From Kryptolebias marmoratus (Eukaryota > Chordata > Actinopteri > Cyprinodontiformes > Rivulidae): DNA of 64,000 bases. The notes under the pieces are model-generated. The model had not been told where the DNA came from and ran no database searches. It saw only the letters and a program-made list of their open reading frames with translations. How positions within the stretch are numbered: the first letter of the stretch is position 1; every line of letters begins with the position of its first letter. A program made the translations under genes and the position numbers. This document shows, piece by piece, positions 14,065-29,575 of this stretch. Where the stretch lies: assembly GCF_001649575.2 (NCBI RefSeq), contig NC_051431.1, positions 15,744,113 through 15,808,112 on the forward strand, read 5' to 3'.

Positions 14065-17000
14065 CTTATCAGGTCCTTAACACGACGGACAGCTGAACGT
14101 GTCGCAACTTTGCCTCCAGGGATCACTTCAACCGTTTATCCTGATCTTTTATGACTGGTGACTTCTCACACCTGCTGCTGTAACAAAAAATAAAATAAAT
14201 GAAAGCAAACACCTCGAGAGGAGATAAATTACCAGAGAACTGATCAATAAAGGCGTAACGAAACTTTATTTAAGTTGCTCGTCTTCACACGCAAAAACAA
14301 ACCAACGAGGCGGATCAAAGTGGATTTTGTGCTTTTTGAGGGGCTACTGTAAAGACAGTTTTATAAAACTTCTCTATCATTGCTGAAACTGACAACTGGA
14401 CACTTTAGATACACTTTTTTTTTGTTTCCTGTAAGGTGTTGACATTCATTTGGAAATGCTGGAAGACTACACATCATATTTATATAGAATAAATTAATTT
14501 TAGAGTGTGACAAACACTCAGAGCTCATGTATTTGGATGCTACGAGTTGCAATTTAAGAACCAATTTAAAAAAAGAAGTAATTTTACGCTTTATAAATCA
14601 GAACTAGTGCTGTGTTTTAGAGATGAGAACAGTTTCCTCAGTTTAACCTCTGCAGAGAAGCGATATAAACGTGATAACGCCACTCTAAACCTATGAAAGT
14701 GTTGGACATTTAAAGTTCTATACAGAGCGCTGAAAATACTGAAACACTGTCGTCTATTGCTGGTAAAACGAAGCTAATATTTACACCTGCGAGAATAAAA
14801 AAAAAAGGAAGATCTGACTGAGTGACGCAGAGCCGAACAGGATCAACCAGACAGAAGCGGTATTTGTTAGTTGCCATCTGTTTTATTCACCGATTGAGCA
14901 AATCATTAAGCTGTTTGAGTCCCACGGAGATGAAGTGCCGAGAGGACGACAGTCTGTAAGGAAACCACTTTCTGTCGTAACGTTAAGTGACTGCGGCTTT
15001 CAGCGGGCTGACAGCTTTACGGCTGCATTGTGTGAGTCCACCATTCAGGCCGGGGCCTAACCTCACGTGTCGCCCCCCTTCCACCTCCACCCTCTGCCCC
15101 CCTGCTCTCGTACCATTAGGCAGGGATCACCTCAGACCAAAGATATAACCAAATCAGCAACTAAATCTAGAGGATCTCAACAACTGCAGACATGTTTGTT
15201 TACCTTAGTTTAGGCTCATTTTAATTTTATCTTCAGAAAAAGTAATTTATTTCATAGACCCTCTAATAAAATCTCACTTCTGAGCGAATCTTCAATGAAA
15301 GTACCTTCGTCTTTTCAGAACTACTCATCAACGATTGACAACAAAGTTGACTGATCAGACGTTAGTAAAGGTATTTCTATTAAATCTAGTATTTTTTATA
15401 ATTTACATCACTATGATTTAAATATAAAGTGCCTCTTTTCTTCAACGCTGTAGATTAAAGCCATAACAGCTGTCAAAATACGTGCTATTTCAATATTTTT
15501 TATTACTTTTAGCACAATTTCTACAATAATATAACTCATTTGGGGTTTTTTTTTGCACAAATTGTGGTAGAAAACAGCAAATATCCCTCGTTTTTGTTTA
15601 CAACTGAATTTGCTGATTAGTTACAGAAATTCTCCTGTTAGTGTTCAGAATATCTCAGCTCATTTTCATCTGCTCTGAGCTCCAACTCTCTCCACCGCTC
15701 GATGTCCTCCCCAAAATGACTCCACTGCTGTCGACTCTCCTCCTCACAGCTTTTAGACATCGATTCTGTTCAGAAGAACTTCTTCACCTTTTCACTTCTG
15801 ACCCGGCGTCTCCTACAGACTTGGTATCCATCGTGAACTCGTCAGTGCTCGAATGTAAACAACCGACTGGTAAATTGCTGGCAACAAACCCTGACTCTGC
15901 TGATTTTGCTCACTTATTACAAACTATGTGGTAGACCTTTGGCAGTGAGTGATGCCTATGTAGTTGTTATTTACATCGTAGGTGATACACAGGAAAAAAA
16001 ATCAAACCAAAAAAATTGAGTATTTGACAGCTATTAGGACTTTAATGTGTAAACTTTATGCACAACAGGAGAACTCAAGGTTAACTGGATCTCAAAAATC
16101 CCTTCAGACACACCAGATTTCCTGAAGAAATAAGAGTTAGGGGTCAGTAACTAAGACAGTGATCCCTTTTAACGGAAGAAATAATGTAAAGAAGATTGAT
16201 TTCATTGATTACACATGTCAGGAGAGCAAAAAAGAAAAACACTATGCATTCAGCAAAACTCTGCACATTACCTTGTTTTTTAAAGTATTAGAGGATCTAA
16301 TTTGAACTATAATACATGAAAAAGTCAGCAAAAATCCATCTGATTAGTCCAAAACTATGTTCAACCTTTGTAATGTAGTTGCCCGATCTATTTTTAAATA
16401 TATGTCTAATTGTATTGAACACAGCATGTAATGTAAATGTTAGCTATGGATCATTTTTACTGACTAAATAAAAACAGGTAGATTATTGGACTCCTAATGA
16501 ACAACCCAGTGATTTTAACAAAATCAAACAGTTCCTGATTGCAGATCTAATCACAGCAGTGGCAAATGTTATTTGAGCCCATAAGCTTCGGTATCCTTGA
16601 TTCAGATCGAGATAATTAGCGGTTTTAATGGTTCAAATACCCCAAAAAAGCAGCATTCAACCTGCGAGCACCTGGTGTAAAAATGACAGCATCTGAGCCA
16701 GCAGGGGCATTAGAAAACACAGGCTAAATTCCAAAACACACTTGCTTTCCTAATCATGCCTGGAGGACACGGCGTAGTGGACAAATATTTGTATTTACCA
16801 CCACAGCGGTGGGTTTACATGTTGTCGTATCGGAGCATGGCATGCTCTGGCAGCGAACTGCATACCAGAGATAGCAGAGCGGAGCCAAAACAGCACTGGT
16901 TGGACAAAAAAAAAAAAAATGGTCACACTCAAACAAGCTTAAGACACCATTTTGAAAAACCCTCCGATTTCTGGATAACAAACCCCGCGATGCCATCTTG

Positions 17001-17066
17001 CCAATTATCACCAGATTAGCCGCTGTTGGGATGACGCTTGAAAACCGTGCGGCGTGTCAAACACTA

Positions 17067-17097
17067 ACGTTAGCCTAGCTTAGCTCGAGGAGCTCGG

Positions 17098-17132
<35 letters not shown>

Positions 17133-17370
17133 ACAACCGCTAACCCGCCGCTGCATCCCTGCATCCATCCCGCACACACGCTGCTCAAAACCCGCTAATT
17201 AGCCAGCCAGCCCGGGCGGTGGGAGGGGAAAGACTAGAAATGACAATGAAAATAATAAAAAAACGAACTAGGTCCGACCGCGCTAAGGGGAAAAACAGCG
17301 AGGAACTTAAAACAAAAAACACCCGAGTACTACATTCCGCTAATTGAGCTAGCCGTTAGCTTAGCATAGC
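17067..17370. promoter_or_regulatory. TTAGC/GCTAA-rich promoter-proximal segment
   Basis: Clusters of the overlapping words GTTAGC, TAGCTTAGC and GCTAGC occur at about 17067-17100 and 17335-17370, bracketing a 30-base poly-A run (17100-17129). The segment sits just downstream of the fam168a first exon, at the start of its first intron. I regard it as promoter-proximal sequence because of its position and higher GC content. No specific factor is claimed. Confidence 0.35.
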
Positions 17371-17505
17371 TAGTTCCTCACGGAGGACAATTGAAGGGAT
17401 ACGGAGGAAGAAGAAAAAAGACACACACACAAAAAAAAGAGAAAAACTTAAAAAAGTCGACACATGGACATTCCTGTCGTCCACATAAAGCGGCGTATTA
17501 CTCAC

Positions 17506-17790
17506 CGAAACCACCGGGTCGAACAGTGAAAAGACTTTTTTTTTCTTTTTCTTGTCGCCCCCTCCTTGTGTGTACGAGCGCTCTCCCGTGCTTGTTCGCT
17601 CTGCTACGGCAAGCGTTCGCGTCGGGCCAGTCGGTGGCTGGGAAGACGGCTTTCACCCGGAGACGGCCACTGTGTGGGGGATGGGGATGCACCGCCGCCG
17701 GGAGGGAAAGAAGGAAGGAGGCGGGGAGGGAGGGGAGGGCAGAGGGAGGGAGGGATGCAGGGATGCGAGGAGAGAGGAGGGGGCACGACC
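17506..17790 (-). promoter_or_regulatory. fam168a: fam168a non-coding first exon and GC-rich promoter
   Basis: The minus strand has a good donor (TTTCG|GTGAGT) at 17506/17505, preceded by about 280 bases of GC-rich, CpG-containing sequence with a purine-rich GGGAGGG block at 17700-17770 on the plus strand. This fits a CpG-type promoter with a 5' UTR exon feeding the coding exon at 2911. The exact transcription start cannot be read; 17790 is an estimate. Open frames on both strands here are GC-driven and contain low-complexity Arg/Gly or Pro/Ser stretches, so I do not call them coding. Confidence 0.5.
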
Positions 17791-17799
17791 CACCGATAA

Positions 17800-18850
17800 T
17801 GTAAAGTGGATGGTGTCTAATATTAGAAATAAGAAATGTGCCAATAGATTGCAGGATTAGGACGAATAGAAGATGGAACCACATCAGCTTGGTTCTTTTT
17901 TTTCACCCCATAGGAAAATTAGAAATGGATCAGATAGGCTCATTGTACATCAATCAATAGGTTACATAGATAAATAAATCTATACCCTGTATATCGGTGT
18001 TAAAATAAAACCTGCGATAACACTTGTTTGTGTGCTTATTTCAGATCGGGACTGTGTTATATTTAGTCCCAAACATGGTGACGTGGTGGAAAGACAAAAA
18101 TGCAGCATAGTCGGAAGTTCACGTTCACCGGTTCATTGTTTTTTTTCTTTACGTTTTATACTCTTCGTGCCTAACAATTATTATGTTTTTAACTTCACAG
18201 TGAGACGGCGCCACCAAGTGGCCGTGAACGCATAAACGTCACAGCTTTCACGGTGCGTTGCGTTCGAGGGGGCGTCAGGAAACTCGGAATTTTGTGGTTT
18301 GCAGTTTTTCTACAGCGCCACCCTGAGTAAGTTAGTGAATTAATTTAACAGAAATGCTTTTTTAAAAAAAATATTACTACAAATTCTGCTGTTTAAACAG
18401 TTTTCTTCAAAACAAAATTGTTTCTTGTTATTGCTAGAACAATAGAGGATGTATTGTGTGTCTTTTTTTTGTCAGTTATATTAAAGCAACAAAGCCAACA
18501 TGGAGTCATGGATGTGTGTGTGTGAGCCTTTTGGACATAAAAAATGACCAAGCTTCTTATTTTTTAAGTTTCTTGTGTTCTTAGCAAAGCTTTGACATTC
18601 TAACACAGTTCAGTATCACTCCACGATCACACTTTCTGGACTCAAGAGTGAGTCTTTGCATCTGTTTGAGGAGGCAATGTTTTCACGCAGAAACACGCAA
18701 AAGTTTGTGCATTTAGTGCAAATCAGCCACTAGCTGACTTCTGTAGATTGCCACCTTGCCATGTGAACAATCTACAAACTACAATAAACATCATTTATTT
18801 TGAAGCTTTTGAGATGGAGAATTTACAACTCAGGATTGTCTAGAGCGACC
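17800..18850. other. Spacer between fam168a and kbtbd3
   Basis: About 1 kb between the two divergently transcribed genes. I see no coding exon, RNA gene or clear repeat, only short A/T-rich sequence and scattered poly-T runs. Confidence 0.5.
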
Positions 18851-18861
18851 GATAAGAGAGA

Positions 18862-18875
18862 ACTACATTTCCCAG
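18862..18875 (+). promoter_or_regulatory. ZNF143/STAF-type motif (ACTACATTTCCCAG)
   Basis: The word ACTACATTTCCCAG matches the ZNF143 (STAF) consensus ACTACAnnTCCCAG exactly. That motif is common in vertebrate, often bidirectional, housekeeping promoters. It lies about 290 bases upstream of the probable kbtbd3 start, between the divergent genes. Confidence 0.6.
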
Positions 18876-18990
18876 CTGTCCTTGCGTCTCAAGAAGTGTT
18901 AATAGCTGTGGCGAGCGCGTTATCATTGTTAAGAAAACGGGTTTTTTTTCCGCGAAGACGATGTTGAAACATTTAAAAAAAACGACCAGA

Positions 18991-19069
<79 letters not shown>
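18991..19069. repeat. (ATT)n microsatellite in the kbtbd3 promoter
   Basis: About 26 uninterrupted ATT units ending in TACTACTAC. It separates the ZNF143 motif from the E-box/ETS core promoter of kbtbd3. Confidence 0.95.
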
Positions 19070-19070
<1 letters not shown>

Positions 19071-19121
19071 TACTACTGTTTTAAAAGAAGAAATAAAAAG
19101 AAAGAAGAGCGAGCCGAGTTA

Positions 19122-19181
19122 TCACGTGACCTCACGTTTCCGGAAGTTGGAACGGTAACTGTCCGGGGTGCTGAGTAGTGG
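19122..19181 (+). promoter_or_regulatory. kbtbd3: kbtbd3 core promoter and 5' UTR exon
   Basis: A palindromic E-box TCACGTGA (19122-19129; USF/MiT-TFE type) is followed by the ETS/GABP site CCGGAAGT (19140-19147). A consensus donor TGG|GTAAGT follows at 19181/19182. A strong acceptor (poly-T then CATACAG) at 19380-19381 gives a second exon from 19382 that carries the start codon at 19499. No TATA box is seen, fitting an ETS-driven promoter. Exact transcription start is inferred at about 19150. Confidence 0.55.
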
Positions 19182-19498
19182 GTAAGTGGGTCTTCTCCTA
19201 CTTCACCTTATCATGCATCATACACTGATATTTAAGACAAATGTGTTACATTTATTGTATTCCTAATAACTACTCTAACTCAGCTAAAACACTGACAGTA
19301 ACCTGGTGTAGCAGAGAGTATTACAGGACTATGTGTTGAACATCTGCTTTACTTTTTGGCATCTTTTTTTTCCTCATACAGAACCCATTACACACACATT
19401 AAGACAGCACAAACCATTATATCAGAATGACTTGTTTATCCTAAAATATATTTCAAATTTGATAGTTTAATTGTGTATTAAGGCAGGTTTTTGGCAAT

Positions 19499-25010
<5,512 letters not shown>

Positions 25011-25048
<38 letters not shown>
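25011..25048. repeat. (CA)n microsatellite immediately after the kbtbd3 stop
   Basis: 19 CA units begin at the first base after the TGA, so the repeat is transcribed as the start of the kbtbd3 3' UTR. Confidence 0.95.
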
Positions 25049-25052
<4 letters not shown>

Positions 25053-25332
25053 AGTCCTGTGTGCATGGCAGCCGCCTCAAAACAATGAAGGTAAACAGAA
25101 CTGGTCTTCGAAAAAACCCACCAAGTCTGCTTCAGTGATTATCACAGCTGCTTCAACCTACTATTATTTTCATGATTATTATTTTTTTAAGCAGTTTTGA
25201 CCCTAAAATATGTGAAACTCCTGCTCTCATGTGATGTTTACTGGGCAAATCTAAGTACGGCATGTGTCCCCTCCTGTGGAGGAACTCTATTTCAGTACCT
25301 GAATAGTTTTGTCTGATTTATTTCAGGTAAAA

Positions 25333-25614
25333 AAATAAATGATAATTTAAAAAAAAAATGAGCTCAAACAATGAATGAGATCTATAAGCTCTTCTAAAGT
25401 CAATGTAGAGAGACGAGAACGTTATTTTGGCTTCCGTCTGTGAAACGGAACAATCGTGTCACGTTAAACAGCTTATTTTTTTATTCTTCTACAATGCTGT
25501 CATGTAAGCACGCATGCCCTCCTGCTTGTATGTACGTAAAAAGCAAACACGCAGCGTCATTTGTCAGCTGTAAGATGTGGGCTCTGTGGCGTAAAACACT
25601 GAATGCATAATAAA
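25333..25614 (+). terminator. kbtbd3: Candidate kbtbd3 polyadenylation signals
   Basis: AATAAA occurs at 25333-25338 and again at 25609-25614 on the plus strand, about 325 and 600 bases after the stop. Either could end the transcript. Which one is used cannot be read from sequence alone. Confidence 0.45.
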
Positions 25615-25895
25615 AGTGTGCAACGGCTTTCAGAAACTCACACAATTTAAAGCGTTTAATTGTGGAAAGCGAACAACAGAAAAGAGAGGCTGTTTGCGTT
25701 GGTGTCCTGGTTTGTGTGTAGATGCGGTATTTGTGTGTGAGACATTCGTAAAAATGAAGGAGTAGACAGTAATGGCATCTAAAACTGCACGAGTAACACT
25801 CGGACATGGGTTTTTGCAGGTACATGTCAGTGTTGGCTAGTGGTCACTTTGGAGGTTTCCACAGATAGCGCTCTCCAAAGCCCGCCTGCTTTTAA

Positions 25896-25901
25896 TTTAT
25901 T
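25896..25901 (-). terminator. sln: Candidate sln polyadenylation signal
   Basis: AATAAA on the minus strand, about 255 bases after the sln stop codon. kbtbd3 and sln would then converge tail to tail with only a few hundred bases between their ends. Confidence 0.45.
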
Positions 25902-26155
25902 CACCCAACATTTTTGTGATTGCGTTCAAAACGCTGCTCAGAATACAAACACAAATCCAAGACGACCGCACAACACTCAGCCTCCTACGAAGACTGGATC
26001 AGACCGAGGGAAAGTGTCAGCTCGGTGTCTGGACAAAATTCCGCCAGCGGCAAAGTCTCACATGCTGGCCGCCCTCCTCCCGCCTCCTCGCCCCTGCGGC
26101 GCCCGGCTTCCCTCCTCCCACTCCTACTCCCCTGCCACCCCTGCCGCCCCATGCT

Positions 26156-26251
26156 TCAGTCCTGGTAGGTTTTCACCAGCAGCCACATGAGCAGCACCGT
26201 GATTAAGACGATCATGAAGTTGAGGAACAGCTCCTGCGCCGAGCGGTCCAT
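26156..26251 (-). CDS. sln: sln, sarcolipin (31 residues)
   Basis: On the minus strand, an ideal Kozak context (GCCACCATGG) starts 31 codons ending in TGA. The peptide has the sarcolipin core ELFLNF-x-IVLITV-x-LMWLLV, a polar N-terminus MDRSAQ and the C-terminus KTYQD. Length equals mammalian sarcolipin exactly. It is a single-pass peptide of the sarcoplasmic reticulum membrane (residues about 8-26) that binds SERCA, lowers calcium transport and uncouples ATP hydrolysis from transport in muscle. The mammalian CaMKII target Thr5 is Ala here, with Ser at position 4. The luminal tail, RSYQY in mammals, is KTYQD. The whole CDS lies in one exon that begins after a CCAG acceptor at 26303, as in mammals where the first exon is non-coding. 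KBTBD3 and ALKBH8 neighbours agree with human 11q22 synteny. Phospholamban or myoregulin are poorer fits. Confidence 0.95.
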   Translation of the reverse strand: MDRSAQELFLNFMIVLITVLLMWLLVKTYQD

Positions 26252-26615
26252 GGTGGCGGAGGTGCGGGCGAGGAGGCGCGGCTCCTTTGCGGGGCACAGG
26301 ACCTGGAAAGGAAGCGCAGGTGGAGGCGAAGCAGGGGTGATGCAGCGTTTTATAGAGAGCGTGCAGACAGAAAACAGCTGCGAGTCAACTGTATTTACAA
26401 TAACGAGTAATCAGTGTGTTTGTGGCGCACATACACTTAAGTGAATTCACATGTAAAGTTATATTGTTCTACTTGCACAGCAGCTCTGATTAAATTAAAT
26501 TAATGTGTTTTTTTCTACTCTGCAGAAGTTTTAATCCAACCTAACATGAACTGGAACACATTACAGGGTTAACAAGAGCGGTGCCAAAAGCTGGGTGCAG
26601 CAACTAAACTCTTAC

Positions 26616-26820
26616 CTTGACTATATGTGCAACAACCTCACTATGACCTGGAAAATCTTCTTTCTGTTCCTTTCTGATGGACTCTTGCACAGCAGCTTAC
26701 TCTTTCGCGGTGGCACTCCTCGGTAGCACCTGCTGCCCTGCTGTGGTCCAGTTTTCTGCTCCTGGCAGAGGCAGGTCCTGCTGCTAAAGTACCCCCACCC
26801 CTCAGTGGACCGCCCCATGG
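26616..26820 (-). other. sln: Probable non-coding first exon and promoter of sln
   Basis: On the minus strand a consensus donor (CAAG|GTAAGA) lies at 26616/26615, about 310 bases upstream of the sln coding exon acceptor. Upstream of it is moderately GC-rich sequence with CAGGTG E-box words, which would suit a muscle gene. The exon's 5' end is a guess. Confidence 0.35.
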
Positions 26821-26941
26821 CTTACATACACACAGACTGATGTCACACACCAACTAAACAACCAATGGAGTCCTGTTATTTTCCACAGTATCCTCCGCTG
26901 GAGTATTTTCCATCTATAATCGCGCCATGTCTCTGTTTCTG

Positions 26942-27280
26942 ACACACACACACACACACACACATGTTATGTTTCTGTATCTTTGCAGGGACTTTCCATT
27001 GATTTCTATTCATTTCTACACCCTAACTACAGCCTAACCCTGACCCTTACCCTAACCCTAACCCTAACCATTACCAGTACATACCTAACCCTAAACCAAA
27101 CCTAAACTCAATTCACACCTTAGTCCTAAACCTAACCCCTAACCCAAAAACATAATTTCTCCTCGTGGGGACCAGGCTTTGGTCCCCAGAAGGAGCAGTT
27201 GGTCCTCACAAGGTAGTATATGTTAGGAAAATTGTCCCCACAATGTATCAAATACATGGCCACACACACACACACACACA
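26942..27280. repeat. Dispersed repeat with CCCTAA-like interior, bounded by (CA)n
   Basis: (CA)n tracts at 26942-26964 and 27261-27280 enclose a region with degenerate CCTAACCC units (about 27020-27150). A GGGGACCAGGC / TTGGTCCCC inverted pair follows near 27165-27187, then further GTCC words. I recall this composition as a common dispersed sequence of teleost genomes. A related, more degraded copy lies beside the (TG)n tract at 55998-56175. It is not a telomere. Confidence 0.55.
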
Positions 27281-27659
27281 ACAGAGAAGGGTTATTTTTA
27301 CAACCTTGCTGCAAATACTTGGAGGATTATAGTTGCTCCGAACACAATACTTGTATCAACTGATGGATGTAGGAAACTGTAACCGTATCGCTCAGAATCC
27401 AGGGAGGAGCTATGCTTTGAGGGGAGAAGAATAACAGATCGGCCCCTCCGAAATAAAACACGTTGGCTTTAGAAGCAGCTGAAACCAAAGGCTCAGCTGC
27501 CCGTCACATCGACTCGGAGCTTAAAAGCAAGTAAAGGTGCTGAGCTGCAGAAGATCAACCACGTTTAGCCCTTTTAAGACCAACACTATTGGTGAAAAAG
27601 TGGAAATACTAAAATTGTTGCCTTTTTTTTGACAGTTTGATGCAATATGTCACAAAGCT

Positions 27660-27850
27660 GCTCAATGCAAAGAGATGCATTATATTATATTGTATAAAAT
27701 AATGCAAAACATTACAATACACTATGATATGATACATTACAATGAGTTATGATAGGATGCAATGAAATACAGTATGATACAATACAAGGAGATGCTATAG
27801 AATACGATACATTCTGATACAGTGTGATAAAATGTGCTACATGATACAAG
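27660..27850. repeat. Degenerate ATACA/GATAC tandem repeat
   Basis: Roughly 190 bases of imperfect five-base-periodic words such as GATAC, ATACA and AATAC, running into a segment containing TTTGTCCCCTTTGGGAAATTTG. Such a junction is typical of the 3' tail of fish retroposons, from memory. I cannot name the element. Confidence 0.45.
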
Positions 27851-28131
27851 ATACTTTTTGTCCCCTTTGGGAAATTTGTGTTGGACTTTATTTTTGAGAT
27901 TAATGAAACCAACTTTCTAAAGTGACGAGCAACTTGTGGAACGACCATCTTTGAAGCTGGAGAAATTCCCTCAAAGGATGCCCAGAAAATTTGGCCCATC
28001 TGCTAAACATGGACGTAAAATGGACGCTGCTGGTTACCCCCCCCCCCCGTTTTATTATGTCTCAAAAGCGCATAGATTTGTGGTTTTATGAAATGCTTTA
28101 TTTTAGTTTGTTTTCACTTTTTTAATAAAAT

Positions 28132-28464
28132 TTAGTGCAATCCAAGCCATGGAGCAATAAGGGTGCAATCACATACTGGCAAACATGTCTTGAAATAGAT
28201 GTTATTCAATAAACTTGAGCTGTTTTCACCCTCTGGTTTGATTTTTACTGTTTCTTTTTCCCCAACCCGCTCCCTCTTATCCTGGCTCAAAGAGCGGGGG
28301 TTTGGACAGCATACCTCGCAGCTCATCTCACACTTGACAGCTGCTAAGAACCACGTTATCTCCACGCAGGTGTTAAGCCCCCCCAACATGCACACCTTCT
28401 CCCGCGCGCAGAGGGGGCAAAGCAGGACAAAAAGCACCAGCGCAGCCCCCTTGAACTTTTCCAT
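28132..28464 (-). CDS. Orphan ORF: possible small secreted cysteine-rich protein
   Basis: Unrecognised. ATG at 28464-28462 on the minus strand opens 110 codons. The N-terminus (MEKFKGAALVLFVLLCPLCA) looks like a signal peptide: a lysine-bearing start, a hydrophobic core and a small residue before a likely cut near residue 20. Cysteines follow at 25, 33, 45, 49, 52 and 53. A possible donor GAG|GTATGC after codon 50 would allow a spliced version ending the Cys-rich part differently. Upstream is a TATA-like GATAAAATC (28524-28516), about 55 bases before the ATG, and an AP-1 word TGACTCA at 28542-28548. AATAAA (28102-28097) lies about 30 bases after the stop. The spacing fits a compact gene, but the Cys pattern matches no family I know and the tail lacks domains. 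It may be a chance ORF. Confidence 0.27.
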   Translation of the reverse strand: MEKFKGAALVLFVLLCPLCAREKVCMLGGLNTCVEITWFLAAVKCEMSCEVCCPNPRSLSQDKRERVGEKETVKIKPEGENSSSLLNNIYFKTCLPVCDCTLIAPWLGLH

Positions 28465-28879
28465 CAAAGAATTCCAAGGTCATTCCCAGAGGATTTGACG
28501 GATCAGAGTGGCTGCGATTTTATCCCCCCCCCCCGGCCATTTGACTCAGGGATTCCCATTGTCATTGGATGTCTGGTGCTAAGGTAACAGAAAAATGTGA
28601 GGCAGGGTGTGGAAGCCTCTGATTTTAGGGTGGACCGGGTCCCACTCTGGCAGCTGTGGGCGGATTTAGGAGATGCGCTGCAGGGTTACGGTCTAATTCA
28701 GTAGAGAGACATGAGGTGTCAACAAAGGCATCAGAGACACCATTCCATTCACTGCAGGATGCTACGTGTGTGTGTGTGTGTGTCCGTGTGATGAACTCCT
28801 GTATATCATGCAGTGATAGCCAGTGGACTGAAAGTTTCCAGGAGTGGGTACGAAAACAGGATTGACAGGATTGAAATTA

Positions 28880-29255
28880 AAAGCCCAGCATTCCTTGAAG
28901 GATTGCATATCGCCCACCCCCTTTCAGGCCAGGGGTTTAAACTAAGACCATGTTGTGCTGAGAAATGAAAATAACGTTCTGCACAATCTGATGTAACATT
29001 GTGAGATGTCACGTTCAGATTATGTGTTGGGGATAACTCCCAGCTGCTACCACATCAAAGTTTAGCTCAGTATCTGTAAAATTCACTGAACTACAGCCAT
29101 TTTTGTGTTGCCTAATGTTGATTAGCTGTGGCGGCCATCTTGAATTAGACAGACTTCAAAAGTTAATCAGTTGTAGACGTACATTCAATGATCATCTACT
29201 GAAAGTTTCATTCAAATCCAGCCAGTGGTTCCAGGAGATATTTTGCTAACAGACA
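28880..29255 (-). repeat. Dispersed repeat family A, copy 1
   Basis: Shares with the other copies, in this order on the minus strand, words like TTAGCAAAATATCTCCTGGAACC, a TCAAGATGGCCGCCACAGCTAAT block, an AAAAATGGCTGTAGTTCAGTGAATTTTAC block and GGTAGCAGCTGGGAGTTATCC. Copies lie in both orientations. Each word is described as seen, with point differences among copies. Confidence 0.7.
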
Positions 29256-29299
29256 AACATGGGTCACTCCAACAAAAAATGTAAAGTTTTAAACAAAAA

Positions 29300-29575
29300 T
29301 CTATCGGAATGAGTGGCACTTAGAGTATGTGTTGTGGATGACTCTCAGCTATGAACACGCCAAGTTTCAGAACAATATCTGTAAATTTAACTGAATTACG
29401 GTCATTTTTGCGTTTTCTAAGGTCAGTTGTGTGTGGTGGCCAGCTTGAATTCGATTGGCTTCAATTGTTAATCAGCTCTAGATGGACATCCGATGATCAT
29501 TTCCTGAAAGTTTCACTAAAATCTGTCCGGCGGTTCAGGAGATACTTTGCTAACAGACATGCGATTGCCCACAAA
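29300..29575 (-). repeat. Dispersed repeat family A, copy 2
   Basis: A second copy directly after copy 1 in the same orientation, with the same order of blocks and many point differences. It ends in TTTGCTAACAGACA on the plus strand, as copy 1 does. The two form a diverged tandem pair. Confidence 0.7.

Larger units (their letters stand above)
2934..17505 (-). other. fam168a: Large first intron of fam168a (5' UTR intron)
   Basis: About 14.6 kb between the non-coding first exon and the coding exon. I see no conserved coding exon on either strand. Open frames here are short, lack domains and often begin at non-ATG codons. Contents: a candidate alternative 5' exon with octamer motifs (3585-3778), a (CTCAG)n run near 5873-5893, (GAT)n at 7458-7480, poly-T at 11015-11050, (TA)n at 12182-12267, (CA)n at 14043-14064 and poly-A at 17100-17129. 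The rest is unremarkable A/T-rich intron. Confidence 0.6.

Noticed and set aside
17391..17884. Overlapping long frames on both strands with Arg/Gly- or Pro/Ser-rich translations
   Set aside because: They arise from the GC-rich, purine-biased promoter of fam168a; low complexity, open in several frames at once.
27025..27150. Interstitial telomere or chromosome-fusion scar
   Set aside because: Units are degenerate and embedded in a CA-bounded repeat with a relative elsewhere in the window, which explains them better.
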